A DNA stretch of 64,000 bases from Bacteroidota bacterium (GCA_025963775.1 JAOQAD010000024.1:1-64000), one strand, 5' to 3'. Positions 53,232 to 63,407 are shown, counted from the first letter of the stretch. The notes: a model not told the origin generated them from the letters alone. Program-made: numbers and translations.

Positions 53232-54241
53232 TGCTGAGCTTTTTCAACGATATTACATTTGCCGACAAAGACCTGAGATGGCTCTTCCTGCTCATCCCCT
53301 TGCTGTTGGGCTGGTACATCTGGAAGAACAGGACTTACAATCCGGAGCTGAAGGTATCAACTATTGGCGGCTTTGAAGGCATTAAGCCATCGTTCAGGCA
53401 GTATTCAAGGCATGCGCTTTTTGCGCTGAGGCTTGCAGCGATCTCCCTGCTCATCCTCGTGCTGATGCGCCCGCAATCGCGCTCCAGCTGGAAGGATGTG
53501 AAAACAGAAGGGATTGACATTGTGATGTCGCTCGATATTTCAGGCAGTATGCTGGCGAAGGATTTTAAGCCCGACCGCCTCGAAGCTGCAAAAGATGTGG
53601 CGCAGGATTTCATCGACAGCAGGCCGAATGACCGCATCGGGCTGGTGATCTTCAGCGGGGAGAGCTTTACACAATGCCCGCTTACGAGCGACCATGCTGT
53701 GATCAAGAATCTATTCGCAGGCATCCATACCGGGATGGTAGCAGATGGAACGGCGATCGGGAACGGTTTAGCAACCGCCGTTGCGAGGGTGAAGGACAGC
53801 AAGGCAAAAAGCAAAGTAGTGATCTTATTAACGGACGGCGTGAACAACCAGGGCTCTGTAGCGCCGATGACAGCTGCGGAAATTGCCAAAGCATTTAACG
53901 TAAGGGTATACACTATCGGTGTCGGTACCATGGGCAAAGCGCTCTCCCCCATCGCGATGTACCCGAACGGCCAGTATGAATACGGTTATGTGGATGTGAA
54001 CATCGATGAAAAATCGCTGACGGAGATCGCCGGCCTTACAGGCGGAAAATATTTCCGGGCAACCGATAACAGGAAGCTGAAAGATATTTACAAAGAGATC
54101 GACAGGCTGGAGAAGACCATTTTTGAAGAAAAGAATTTCACCAACAAGGCGGAATGGTTCCTGCCTTTTGCAATAGCGGCGGTAGTTTTATTGCTGCTGG
54201 AATTTATATTAAGGAATACCGTTTTCAGAAGTATATTATAA
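53231..54241 (+). CDS. batA: BatA, VWA-domain membrane protein
   Basis: 336 aa from GTG 53231 (TAGTG overlap with the previous stop). A short N-terminal TM region, then the VWA domain with MIDAS MSLDISGSMLAKDF (~97-110) and ILLTDGVNNQG near 200, and a last TM helix near 316-332 (FAIAAVVLLLLEFIL). Same layout as BatA of the Bacteroides aerotolerance operon. Probably binds partners through the metal-ion site and works with MoxR. Confidence 0.92.
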   Translation: MLSFFNDITFADKDLRWLFLLIPLLLGWYIWKNRTYNPELKVSTIGGFEGIKPSFRQYSRHALFALRLAAISLLILVLMRPQSRSSWKDVKTEGIDIVMSLDISGSMLAKDFKPDRLEAAKDVAQDFIDSRPNDRIGLVIFSGESFTQCPLTSDHAVIKNLFAGIHTGMVADGTAIGNGLATAVARVKDSKAKSKVVILLTDGVNNQGSVAPMTAAEIAKAFNVRVYTIGVGTMGKALSPIAMYPNGQYEYGYVDVNIDEKSLTEIAGLTGGKYFRATDNRKLKDIYKEIDRLEKTIFEEKNFTNKAEWFLPFAIAAVVLLLLEFILRNTVFRSIL

Positions 54242-54245
54242 GATC

Positions 54246-55283
54246 ATGCAATTCGAGAACTTCTATTTCATTTATGCTTTTGCCATTATCCCGCTGGCGC
54301 TGCTCATCCATTGGATGACGCGGAAATGGAAGAAAAAGGCATTGAAGAGCTACGGAGAGCCTGCTGTGGTAGCGCGTTTGTTCCCGGACCTGTCACGGAC
54401 AAAGCAGCTCTGGAAATTTATCCTGCTGAACATTGCATTTGCATTGCTTGTGACCGGGATGATCAATCCGCAGATCGGGACAAAGCTGGAAGAAGTGAAG
54501 CGCAAAGGCGCCGACATCATGATCTGCCTCGACGTTTCCAACAGCATGAGGGCAGAAGACCTTTCGCCCAACCGCCTTGAAAAATCGAAGCAGGCCATCG
54601 CGAAGCTGCTCGAAAAGCTGGAAGGCGACCGCATCGGGATCATTGTATTCGGAGGCGAAGCATACGTGCAGCTCCCGATCACCACAGATTATGCGGCAGC
54701 TAAATTGTTCCTTGAAAGCATCAGCACAGACATGATCCCGACGCAGGGAACCGATATCGGCAAAGCGATCGACCTTGCAGTGGAATCGTTTGGAAAGGAT
54801 GAAGGAAAGAATAAAGCCATCGTGATCATCACCGATGGTGAGAACCATGAAGAGGATGCTGTCCGTGCTGCTGAAGCAGCTGCCGGGAAAGGCATCAGCA
54901 TTCACACCATCGGGATGGGCTCCGAGAACGGCGCGCCGATCCCGGAGTACAGGGGAAATGTGCAGGACGGATTCCGCAAGGACAAAGAAGGGAATACGAT
55001 CATCACCAAACTGAACGACCAGGTTTTACAGGAGATCGCGGGAGCAGGAAACGGGATCTATGTAAGGGCGACGAACTCGGATGCTGGATTGAATCACGTA
55101 CTGGACCAGCTCGACAAACTTGAAAAAAAACAGTTCGACAGCAAAATGTACAGCGATTATGAAGACCGCTTCCAGTGGTTCATTGCAGCGGCATTACTGT
55201 TCCTTCTGATTGAAACATTGTTGAGCGAACGTAAAAGTAAATTATACCAGCGGTTAAACCTTTTCGGGGAAAAGAAAAAATGA
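54246..55283 (+). CDS. batB: BatB, VWA-domain membrane protein
   Basis: 345 aa. N-terminal TM helix, then VWA with MIDAS MICLDVSNSMRAEDLSPNRLEKSK starting ~91, TDGENHEED near 195, and a C-terminal TM helix (WFIAAALLFLLIETLL). Paralogue of BatA, four bases downstream of it. The stop overlaps the BatC start (ATGA). Confidence 0.92.
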   Translation: MQFENFYFIYAFAIIPLALLIHWMTRKWKKKALKSYGEPAVVARLFPDLSRTKQLWKFILLNIAFALLVTGMINPQIGTKLEEVKRKGADIMICLDVSNSMRAEDLSPNRLEKSKQAIAKLLEKLEGDRIGIIVFGGEAYVQLPITTDYAAAKLFLESISTDMIPTQGTDIGKAIDLAVESFGKDEGKNKAIVIITDGENHEEDAVRAAEAAAGKGISIHTIGMGSENGAPIPEYRGNVQDGFRKDKEGNTIITKLNDQVLQEIAGAGNGIYVRATNSDAGLNHVLDQLDKLEKKQFDSKMYSDYEDRFQWFIAAALLFLLIETLLSERKSKLYQRLNLFGEKKK

Positions 55284-56047
55284 GCATTGTGCACACGATC
55301 ATAGAAAGAGCATTCGGGAAAGCGGCATTGTTGCTGCTCACGGCCTTGTTGCCGCTGCTCTCCTATTCCCAGCAGGAGAAGAAATTCATCGTAGAGGGAA
55401 ATAAAAATTACAAGGACAAGAAATTCCCGGAGGCGGAAAAAAACTTTAAGGCCGCCCTGAACAAGAACAAAAATTCGTACAGCAGCAGCTTCAATCTCGG
55501 CGATGCTTATTACAAGCAGGGAAAATACGAGGAAGCTGCCGAACAGTTCCAGGCGCTTACTCACAGGGCTTCTTCGAAAGACACGCTGGCAAAAGCTTAT
55601 CACAATCTCGGGAATGCTTTGCTGAAATCGAAAAAGTACCAGGAGAGCATTGATGCCTATAAAAATGCATTGAAGAACAATCCGAAGGATGAAGACACGC
55701 GCTACAACCTTGCGATGGCGCAGCAATATTTAAAGCAGCAGCAGCAAAAAGATAAGGACAAGGATAAAGACAAGAAAGACGATAAGAAAGATAAGGACAA
55801 AGACAAAAAAGAACAGGAGAAGAAGGACAAGGAGAAAAAAGACCAGGAACAAAAAGAGAAAGACAAGAAAGACCAGGAAAACAAGGATAAAAAAGACCAG
55901 AAGAAGCCTGAGGATGAAAAGAACAAGATCTCCAAGGAAGATGCGCAGCGCCTCCTGGATGCTTTGCAGAATGATGAGAAGAACCTCCAGAACAAAGTGA
56001 AGAAAGGGCAACCGGGAATGAAGGTGCAAATTGATAAGGATTGGTAG
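55280..56047 (+). CDS. batC: BatC, TPR protein with a Lys/Asp-rich tail
   Basis: 255 aa. Signal-like N-terminus (LLLTALLPLLSYSQQ), TPR units to ~150 (NKNSYSSSFNLGDAYYKQGKYEEAAEQF; AYHNLGNALLKSKKYQESIDAYKNAL), then a very long charged run of KDKDKKDDKKDKDK type (~155-215). The charged tail is longer and more repetitive than expected and probably disordered. Starts by overlapping batB by four bases. A 150-bp gap with a repeat separates it from batD. Confidence 0.85.
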   Translation: MSIVHTIIERAFGKAALLLLTALLPLLSYSQQEKKFIVEGNKNYKDKKFPEAEKNFKAALNKNKNSYSSSFNLGDAYYKQGKYEEAAEQFQALTHRASSKDTLAKAYHNLGNALLKSKKYQESIDAYKNALKNNPKDEDTRYNLAMAQQYLKQQQQKDKDKDKDKKDDKKDKDKDKKEQEKKDKEKKDQEQKEKDKKDQENKDKKDQKKPEDEKNKISKEDAQRLLDALQNDEKNLQNKVKKGQPGMKVQIDKDW

Positions 56048-56086
56048 ATTGTAAAATTGTATTATTAAAAATTGAAAAATGTTTAA

Positions 56087-56173
56087 GTCACTTCGAGTTC
56101 GGCCAAAGGGAGAGTATCAGGAAGACAAGTTCCCGGTACTTTCGCCGGAAAAGGTGAAAACCCGAACTGACAT
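56087..56173. repeat. Palindromic repeat copy inside the bat operon
   Basis: GTCACTTCGAGTTCGGCC...GAGAGTATCAGGAAG and CCCGAACTGACAT: a P-like arm followed by an R/Q-like end with different centre. It lies between batC and batD, so the operon has been entered by the same family as the 12-13 kb island. Confidence 0.65.
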
Positions 56174-56197
56174 ACAGCTTTTTCAGAAAAGTAACTA

Positions 56198-57988
56198 ATG
56201 AAAAAAATAACCGCCATATTATTTTTTATTTCAGCGCTCACAGGCCTTTCGCTTGCCCAGAAATTCACGGCTGCGGTAAGCAAGAACAAAGTGGCTGTAG
56301 GCGAACCATTCCAGATCCAGTTTACACTGAGCGGCCCGGGATCGGGAATGAAGCTGCCAAATCTCAATGATTTCGAGGTGTTCCAGGGCCCTTTCCAGTC
56401 CTCCAGCACCTCTATAACAAATAATACCATCACGCAATCCACTTCCATCACGTATGTGATCGGGGCAAAAAAAGAAGGAAAATTCACCATCGGCCCTGCA
56501 AGCGTGAATTCAAACGGAACCACGCTTCAATCCAATGCCATTATCATTGAAGCGGTAAAAGGAAATGCAAATCCCGGCCAGCAGGGCAGCCAAAGCGTAA
56601 CACCCGGTTCGGCAGGCACTAACGACAATGTAATGGTAAAAGCCATTGTGAACAAATCGAAAGCCTATGTGGGTGAAGAGGTTGCCGTTACATTCAAATT
56701 GTATTTCAGGGTCGACATCCTCCAGCTGAATGTCACTTCCATGCCTTCCTTCGACGGCTTCTTCCTGCAGGATGCAAAAGAGAACCAGAACCAGGTGAAT
56801 GAAACAATTGACGGCGTTACCTATGCCGTGACCGAGATCAAACGCACATTTGCCATTCCGCAGCATACAGGAAAGCTTATGATCGATCCGCTGGAAGTGG
56901 AATGCACCCTGCGCCAGCGCTCCAACAAGCGCCCGGCCAGCCTCATTGAGCAGATGATGGGAGGCGGCTTTGAAAATGTTGCATTTAAAACAAAATCGAA
57001 GCCCCTGAGCATTGAAGTGCTTCCATTGCCGGAAGCTGGCAAGCCGCCGGGATTTGCAGGCGCCGTTGGCGATTACAGCTACAAAGTTGAATTATCGAAA
57101 GACAAGGTGAAAGCGAATGAAGCGGTAAACCTTATCATTACACTTTCCGGGAAAGGAAACCTGAAGCTGGTGGAAGCGCCGAAAGTGGCATTCCCTGAAG
57201 ACTTTGAAACCTATGATCCGAAAGTGAAAGAGAACATTTCGGTGGGAGCCGGCGTTGGCGGCAGCAAAACATTCGACTACCTCCTGATCCCACGGCATGA
57301 AGGCGATTACAAGATCAACAATCTCGATTTCACCTTCTTCAACCCGGCAAAAAATGAATATGTAACCATTCCCTCACCGGAGCTGAACATCCACGTTGAC
57401 AAAGGAGACGGAACAGGCAACACCTCCGCAAATGTGTATTCCCCGGCAAATAAAACCGATGTCCGCGAGCTGGGCACCGATATCCGCTACATCAAAACAA
57501 ATGAACCCGGGCTGAAAGATAAAAATGAGTATTTCTTTGGCTCGGGAGCGTTCTGGACAGGACTGATCAGCCCGTTCATCCTGTTCTTCCTGTTCCTGTT
57601 TTACAGGCGAAGGACGATCGAACAGAACAAGGATGCAATAGCTGTGAAGAGCCGGAAAGCTACCAAAATGGCGAAAAAGCGCTTATCCGCAGCCGAGCAG
57701 CACCTCCGCTCTGCAAACAAGGAATTGTTCTACCTCGAGATCTCGCAGGCATTGTACGGCTATCTCAGCGATAAGCTGAATATAGCAGGTGCCGACCTGA
57801 ACAAGGGAACGATCGCGGAAATGCTGGCAGGCAAGTCTGTTTCCGAAACAACCATCACGCAGCTGATCTCCACGCTCGACAATTGCGAATACGCCCGCTA
57901 TGCACCGAGCGCAGTTTCCGGCGACCTGAACATGATCTATACAAATACCGTTGAACTGATCACTAAAATTGAAAATGAAATTAAATAA
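56198..57988 (+). CDS. batD: BatD, large periplasmic beta protein with C-terminal TM
   Basis: 596 aa. Signal peptide (LFFISALTGLSLAQ), tandem beta domains to ~450 (FTAAVSKNKVAVGEPFQIQFTLSGPG start; VELSKDKVKANEAVNLIITLSGKGNL), a TM helix near 452-470 (FILFFLFLFYRR) and a cytoplasmic helical tail. The order matches BatD of Bacteroidota. Its 3' end overlaps batE by 14 bp. Confidence 0.9.
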   Translation: MKKITAILFFISALTGLSLAQKFTAAVSKNKVAVGEPFQIQFTLSGPGSGMKLPNLNDFEVFQGPFQSSSTSITNNTITQSTSITYVIGAKKEGKFTIGPASVNSNGTTLQSNAIIIEAVKGNANPGQQGSQSVTPGSAGTNDNVMVKAIVNKSKAYVGEEVAVTFKLYFRVDILQLNVTSMPSFDGFFLQDAKENQNQVNETIDGVTYAVTEIKRTFAIPQHTGKLMIDPLEVECTLRQRSNKRPASLIEQMMGGGFENVAFKTKSKPLSIEVLPLPEAGKPPGFAGAVGDYSYKVELSKDKVKANEAVNLIITLSGKGNLKLVEAPKVAFPEDFETYDPKVKENISVGAGVGGSKTFDYLLIPRHEGDYKINNLDFTFFNPAKNEYVTIPSPELNIHVDKGDGTGNTSANVYSPANKTDVRELGTDIRYIKTNEPGLKDKNEYFFGSGAFWTGLISPFILFFLFLFYRRRTIEQNKDAIAVKSRKATKMAKKRLSAAEQHLRSANKELFYLEISQALYGYLSDKLNIAGADLNKGTIAEMLAGKSVSETTITQLISTLDNCEYARYAPSAVSGDLNMIYTNTVELITKIENEIK

Positions 57989-58733
57989 GCTGATAGCGCT
58001 GGCCTTCATTCTCTGTTCTTCCTTTTCAAAAGCGGATGAGCCGGGCATAGCATTCGATTCTGCCAATTCCGCGTATGCTGCAGGCCGCTATGAGCAGGCG
58101 ATCAAACTGTATGAGCAGGTGCTGGAAAGCAATAAGGAATCTGCCGCATTGTACTTCAACCTCGGCAATGCCTATTTTAAAACGGATAACATCAGCGCTG
58201 CCATCCTCAATTATGAAAGGGCTAAGAAGCTCGATCCGGACGATGAGGACATTGACGTGAATTTAAAGATCGCCAACCAGAAAACGGAAGACAAGATCGA
58301 AGCTGCACCTCAGCTATTCCTTTCCCAATGGGAGAACAGCATTACAGGGCTTATGAACGAAAGGGAATGGAGCCTGCTGCTGATCTGCCTCACGGCCGCT
58401 TCCCTGGCATTCTTTGCGCTCTATGTGCTTTCGCAGGGCAAGGGCTGGAAACAGTTAGGATTCTTTGGCGGCACCGGGCTCATGCTGTTTTCGGTATTCA
58501 CCTTCTTCATGGCACAAAGCAAATACAATTCGTCCATTAACAGCGATGCTGCCATCATCACCTCTGCCACAGTTACCGTGACCGGTTCCCCTTCTGAAAA
58601 AGGCACAAGGCTGTTCGTGCTTCACGAAGGCACTAAAGTGAAGATCACTCAAAAGGAGAATGAATGGACGGAAATAAAGATCGCGAACGGCAATGTGGGC
58701 TGGGTAAAGTCAGCCAGCTTAAAGGAAATATAA
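57975..58733 (+). CDS. batE: BatE, TPR + SH3-like protein
   Basis: 252 aa from ATG 57975. Signal peptide (LIALAFILCSSFSKA), TPR (AIKLYEQVLESNKESAALYFNLGNAYF; NYERAKKLDPDDEDI), two TM helices (~125-175) and a C-terminal bacterial SH3 domain (VTVTGSPSEKGTRLFVLHEGTKVKI; GWVKSASL). Last gene of the operon. Confidence 0.9.
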   Translation: MKLNKLIALAFILCSSFSKADEPGIAFDSANSAYAAGRYEQAIKLYEQVLESNKESAALYFNLGNAYFKTDNISAAILNYERAKKLDPDDEDIDVNLKIANQKTEDKIEAAPQLFLSQWENSITGLMNEREWSLLLICLTAASLAFFALYVLSQGKGWKQLGFFGGTGLMLFSVFTFFMAQSKYNSSINSDAAIITSATVTVTGSPSEKGTRLFVLHEGTKVKITQKENEWTEIKIANGNVGWVKSASLKEI

Positions 58734-58893
58734 TCACCTTTCAGTCAATAATTTACAAGTCCATACCGTTGTTTTTTCTTTACAACAAAAAACCAGGATG
58801 CAACCTTTGCTTTGAGCCCCGCGTCTTTAGAGGTACAGAACACGTTATTTTAATCCTTTCCCCCCAGGCATTAAAATACTAAAATCTACTCCC
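58734..58893. other. Gap between batE and the small membrane ORF
   Basis: 160 bp; nothing convincing seen. A run of Cs and a C-rich stretch (CCCCCCAGG) lie near 58860. Confidence 0.4.
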
Positions 58894-59028
58894 GTGAAAA
58901 AGCTATTACTTTTGGCGATCGCCATCGTATTTTATGCTATTGCCATTATCGCAAAACCATCAAAAAAGGAACAGCGCTCAGCAGCATGCTCCGGCACCTC
59001 CGCCACTGCTTCAAAAACATTTGAATAG
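58894..59028 (+). CDS. Possible small membrane protein (44 aa)
   Basis: GTG start, 44 codons: MKKLLLLAIAIVFYAIAIIA is one TM helix or uncleaved signal, followed by a short polar tail KPSKKEQRSAACSGTSATAS. The codon use is in line with neighbours, and a KKLLLL start is typical of signal-like peptides. It has no homology support and is below the usual size cut-off, so this is a tentative call. Confidence 0.35.
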   Translation: MKKLLLLAIAIVFYAIAIIAKPSKKEQRSAACSGTSATASKTFE

Positions 59029-59250
59029 GCCACATTCAGCCCTCCTGCCAAACCTTTGAATTAATTGATCTTATAGGCATTTCAGCCACCTTTATCAAAA
59101 CAGATTTTGCATTGGTCTAATTAGTGCTCACTTTTATTCAAAAATAAGACGGGCGTGCAACTATTTAGTCGAACTTTGCATCTTGTTGACAGGAAGGAAA
59201 CTTCTATTGTTATTTAATCATCTTTTTTCTCAAAAACCTCTCTTGAAAAA
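59029..59250. other. Upstream region of the large T9SS gene
   Basis: 222 bp, AT-rich in parts. GAACTTTG at 59171-59178 is one mismatch from TAnnTTTG and could serve as the promoter, with a leader of about 70 nt. No other feature seen. Confidence 0.4.
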
Positions 59251-62200
59251 ATGAACTTGTATAGAAACATACTTATTGCCGGTTGTTCTATTTTTTTACT
59301 TAATATTTCATCTGCTTTAAAGGCACAAACTGTTGATGCCAGCCCGGAAATTTCCAACATCTGCTTCGGGGCATCCGCAACTTTATCAGCCACCTACTCA
59401 GGCCCGGTTGTTACTGCCACCACCAATTACACGATCAGCACCGTTCCTTATGCTCCCGATCCAATGACCGCAGGAACATCTGTAGCATTAACGGATGATT
59501 CGCAGACAGGCTTCTTACCGATCGGCTTCAACTTCTGCTATTTCGGAAATACATACTCGCAGTTCATCATCGGTTCCAACAACTGGATCGGGTTCAGCGG
59601 CGGGCAAACATCCACATGGGTAACTGCAGCCATCCCTGTAGCGGGAGGTACCACAGCACCAATGAACACCATCATGGGCGCATGGCAGGACATCAACCCG
59701 GGCGCCGGCGGAACAGTAAAATACGCGATGTACGGAACAGCTCCCTTCAGGAGATTATCCGTATCCTGGAACAATGTACCAATGTTCTCCTGTACAGGCC
59801 AGCTGTATTCCAGCCAGATCATCATTTACGAAAGCACCAACATCATTGAAACCCATATTGCGAACAAATCGCTTTGTACCACATGGAACAGCGGTAATGC
59901 CGTACACGGATTGCACAATTCAACAGGAACAGTGGCGATCGTGGTCCCGGGAAGAAACAATACACAATGGACCGCAACCAATGAAGGAAAGCGCTTTACA
60001 CCAAGCGGGCCTGCAACAAGCACCATTAACTGGTACATCCTCCCATCCAACACACTGGTTGGTACCGGAACATCCATTACCGTTACTCCTCCTGTAGGAC
60101 AGGCGAGCACATCGTATTATGCACAGGTGACCAGCACCGGGACCTGCGTATCGGGCTTCGGGACGGATACCGTTGTTGTATTACAGACCAACTGCGCACC
60201 CTGCACCACCACTGCCAGCAACGGCGGCCCGGTTTGCGTAGGCTCAACGATCAATTTATCATCCGCCACCACTTCCATTTCGGGAGTTGCTTCCTATGCA
60301 TGGACAGGCCCGGGAGGATATACTTCCAATGTACAGAACCCGGTGATCCCATCTGCTACCTTAGCGATGGCAGGAACCTATTCACTTACAGTTACTGAAA
60401 ACAGCGGCGCCTTCTGTACAAGCACTACCACGGTGGTTGTAAACCCGATCCCGGCAGCTCCGACAGCCGGTAACAGCGGGCCGGTATGCTCTGGCTCCAC
60501 GCTCAACCTTACCGCTTCAACAGTGGCGGGGGGAACTTACAGCTGGACAGGCCCTGGCGCATTTGCCAACGGTACGCAGAACCCAGCCATTCCTTCGGTT
60601 ACAAATGCTGCAACAGGAACATATTCCGTTACAGTAACGGTGAACGGCTGTACAAGCCCCGCGGGAACCACTTCTGCGATCGTTAACAACACTCCGAACC
60701 CACCGATCCCAAGCATTAACGGAAGCATTACACCTGCCCCGATCTGCGCAGGCGGAACACTCACACTTACATCCAACAACATTGCAGGTGCTACCTACAG
60801 CTGGACAGGCCCTAACACCTATGCTGCAGGTGTAAGGAACCCGCCGCCGATCCTGGGAGCGACGCCTGCCATGGGAGGAACTTATTCATTAACCGTAACT
60901 GTGGGAGGATGTACAAGCAATCCTGCAACGGTAAGCATCACCGTTAACGCGATCCCTGCTGCACCTACCGCTCCGGGCGTTACGATCTGTGCCGGTACCA
61001 CAGCAACACTTACTGCAACTGCACCGGGAGGCACTTACGACTGGTACAGTGCTGCAACCGGCGGAGTCCTGCTGGGATCAGGCTCAACATTCACCACGCC
61101 TGTTCTTGCAACCAACACTACTTATTATGTACAAAGCACCATCAGCGGATGCGTTGGGCCAAGGACGGCTGTAACGGTTACCGTATCACCAAGCTTCACG
61201 GTTGTTTCCACAGCTGATGACAGCATCTGTGCAGGCACCTCCACTACAATTGGTGTACTGAGCCCGATCGGAACATATACCTATTCATGGGATGCGCCGG
61301 CCGCCGCCGCTTTCTCAACAAGCGCAAATCCAACTGTAACACCGGCTGCTACCACTACTTACACAGTAACTGTAACAGACCCTTCCGGTTGTACCGGATC
61401 CGATGTGGTGACCATTTCTGTAGGCAGTCCGTTAACAATCACAGCAAGCGGATTACCTGTGAGCTGCTTCGGCGCCTGCGACGGAAGTGCCGGCGTACTG
61501 GCATCCGGAAGCTTTGCTCCTTACACTTACAGCTGGTCAACCGGCTCAACCACAGCAGCCTTTACAGGGCTTTGCACCGGTATTGATACAGTTACCGTTA
61601 CCGATGCGATCGGCTGCTCCTCACAGGACACAGTCCAGATCCAGCAACCGACAGCTATTTCCCTCACAACAGCTTCCCTCACATCGCACTGCAGCCTGCC
61701 TGATGGTTCCGCTTCCGTAAGCGCAACAGGCGGCGTACCGGGCTACACATACATGTGGACACCGGGAGGACAAACCAACGATACAGCTTTCAATCTTATC
61801 CCGGGCACGTACACTGTTGTAGTTTCTGATGCGCATAACTGCCAGATGAACGCCAGCGTAACCGTGATCAATACACCGGGAGTAACGGCAACTGTGAGCT
61901 CCACACCTATTACCTGCAACGGTGGCTGCAACGGTACGGCTACAGTAACTGCTTCTGCAGGCATCACTCCTTACACCTATTTATGGAGCAACGGGCAGAC
62001 GACTGCAACGGCAACTGCTTTATGCGCCGGAACATACACCTGTACCGTTACCGATTCAACAGGCTGTACGAACACAATAACCATTACCCTTACCCAGCCA
62101 AGTCCGGTGTTCGTGGATGCATTGCCTCCTGTGCCGCCGATCTGTATCGGGCAGAGCGCTACGCTTACTGCAACTGCAACCGGCGGAACTGTCGGATCAG

Positions 62201-63387
62201 GATATGTATTCAACTGGACAGCCCCTGCATTCACAGGAAATCCGAACATTGTTTCCCCTGCCACAACCACCAGCTATACAGTAAGTGCTGTGGATGGGAA
62301 CGGATGTGCTTCCGTGAACACACAAACAGTTACTGTTACCGTAAGGCCTCCGTTAACAGTGGTAGCAAGCAATGATGAGAACATCTGCGAGGGCACCGGC
62401 GCTGTTGTATCTGCAGCAGCAACAGGCGGCGACGGAACGTATACCTACACATGGGCTCCCGGCGGAACGGCTTCCACATCACCGAACTTTAACGTGATGC
62501 CTGTAGCCACAACAACCTATACTGTGACCTTAACAGATGGATGTACAGCATTGCCTGCCACCGATATGGTAACCATCACCGTAATGCCATTGCCATCGGT
62601 GAACTTAACATCATCCGCGCTTTCAGGCTGTGCGCCTCTTTGTGTGACGCTGAGCGATCTTACAAGCATTACCGGCGGCGGAAGCATCACCGGCTGGCAC
62701 TGGAACGTTGACGGAACAACCTACGATGTACAGAACCCAAGCCATTGCTTTACCAATGCTGGTGTTTACTCTGTGACTTTGTCTGACACTTCCAACTTCG
62801 GCTGCGAGAACTCCATTACGATCAGCAACATGATCACTGTAAATGCAATGCCGATGGCAGCATTTACTTACAATCCTGACCCTGCTTCTATCAACTACCC
62901 TACTGTGCAGTTCAGCGATCAGTCCCTGAACGCTTCGGCATGGTACTGGAATTTTGCAGATTCACTGAGCCCGCTGGATAATACAAGCAACATGCTTAAC
63001 CCGCAGCATACCTATTCCGATGTGGGAACGTATTGCGTGCAGCAGATCGTGACCAATACAGCGGCCTGTGCCGATACAACAACGCAGTGTGTGATCATTC
63101 ACCCGGACTTCACCATTTACATCCCGAATGCCTTCTCCCCTAACGGAAGCGGCCTGAACGATGAGTTCTTTGTAAAAGGCGAGAATGTGGACAAGTTTGA
63201 AATGATGATCTACGACCGCTGGGGCAATCTTGTCTTCAGGTCCGAAAACATGAATGACCACTGGAAGGGAACCGTTAAAGGCGGAAGCGAAATTGCACAG
63301 GAAGATGTGTATGTATACATCATCAACCTGAAAGATAAGGTAGGCGAACGTCACCAGTACATCGGGCACGTCACTATCGTCAAATAA
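59251..63387 (+). CDS. Large adhesin-like T9SS type B protein with SprB-like, Ig-like and PKD repeats
   Basis: 1378 aa. Signal peptide (IFLLNISSALKAQ). A NIDO-like beta domain spans ~30-245 (GIGFNFCYFGNTYSQ-like; IIIYESTNIIETHIANKS). Tandem Ig-like units follow (CAGGTLTLTSNNIAGATYSW; CAGTTATLTATAPGGTYDWY) to ~650. Three SprB-like repeats lie at ~735-950 (CFGACDGSAGVLASGSFAPYTYSW; CNGGCNGTATVTASAGITPYTYLW). Two PKD domains are at ~1127-1275. The end is the gliding-associated CHU_C domain (IPNAFSPNGSGLNDEFFVKG; MMIYDRWGNLVF), the type B T9SS signal. It should be on the surface and may mediate adhesion or gliding; this is inferred from SprB similarity. Confidence 0.88.
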   Translation: MNLYRNILIAGCSIFLLNISSALKAQTVDASPEISNICFGASATLSATYSGPVVTATTNYTISTVPYAPDPMTAGTSVALTDDSQTGFLPIGFNFCYFGNTYSQFIIGSNNWIGFSGGQTSTWVTAAIPVAGGTTAPMNTIMGAWQDINPGAGGTVKYAMYGTAPFRRLSVSWNNVPMFSCTGQLYSSQIIIYESTNIIETHIANKSLCTTWNSGNAVHGLHNSTGTVAIVVPGRNNTQWTATNEGKRFTPSGPATSTINWYILPSNTLVGTGTSITVTPPVGQASTSYYAQVTSTGTCVSGFGTDTVVVLQTNCAPCTTTASNGGPVCVGSTINLSSATTSISGVASYAWTGPGGYTSNVQNPVIPSATLAMAGTYSLTVTENSGAFCTSTTTVVVNPIPAAPTAGNSGPVCSGSTLNLTASTVAGGTYSWTGPGAFANGTQNPAIPSVTNAATGTYSVTVTVNGCTSPAGTTSAIVNNTPNPPIPSINGSITPAPICAGGTLTLTSNNIAGATYSWTGPNTYAAGVRNPPPILGATPAMGGTYSLTVTVGGCTSNPATVSITVNAIPAAPTAPGVTICAGTTATLTATAPGGTYDWYSAATGGVLLGSGSTFTTPVLATNTTYYVQSTISGCVGPRTAVTVTVSPSFTVVSTADDSICAGTSTTIGVLSPIGTYTYSWDAPAAAAFSTSANPTVTPAATTTYTVTVTDPSGCTGSDVVTISVGSPLTITASGLPVSCFGACDGSAGVLASGSFAPYTYSWSTGSTTAAFTGLCTGIDTVTVTDAIGCSSQDTVQIQQPTAISLTTASLTSHCSLPDGSASVSATGGVPGYTYMWTPGGQTNDTAFNLIPGTYTVVVSDAHNCQMNASVTVINTPGVTATVSSTPITCNGGCNGTATVTASAGITPYTYLWSNGQTTATATALCAGTYTCTVTDSTGCTNTITITLTQPSPVFVDALPPVPPICIGQSATLTATATGGTVGSGYVFNWTAPAFTGNPNIVSPATTTSYTVSAVDGNGCASVNTQTVTVTVRPPLTVVASNDENICEGTGAVVSAAATGGDGTYTYTWAPGGTASTSPNFNVMPVATTTYTVTLTDGCTALPATDMVTITVMPLPSVNLTSSALSGCAPLCVTLSDLTSITGGGSITGWHWNVDGTTYDVQNPSHCFTNAGVYSVTLSDTSNFGCENSITISNMITVNAMPMAAFTYNPDPASINYPTVQFSDQSLNASAWYWNFADSLSPLDNTSNMLNPQHTYSDVGTYCVQQIVTNTAACADTTTQCVIIHPDFTIYIPNAFSPNGSGLNDEFFVKGENVDKFEMMIYDRWGNLVFRSENMNDHWKGTVKGGSEIAQEDVYVYIINLKDKVGERHQYIGHVTIVK

Positions 63388-63407
63388 AAACATTCTCCTT
63401 CACCCGA

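Noticed and set aside
58734-59250. tRNA or small RNA between batE and the T9SS gene
   Set aside because: No cloverleaf or strong hairpin with a T run was seen; only a weak promoter match and a tentative 44-aa ORF.
59251-63387. Frameshifted or fused genes within the large T9SS gene
   Set aside because: The frame is continuous and domain order is sensible from signal peptide to sorting domain.
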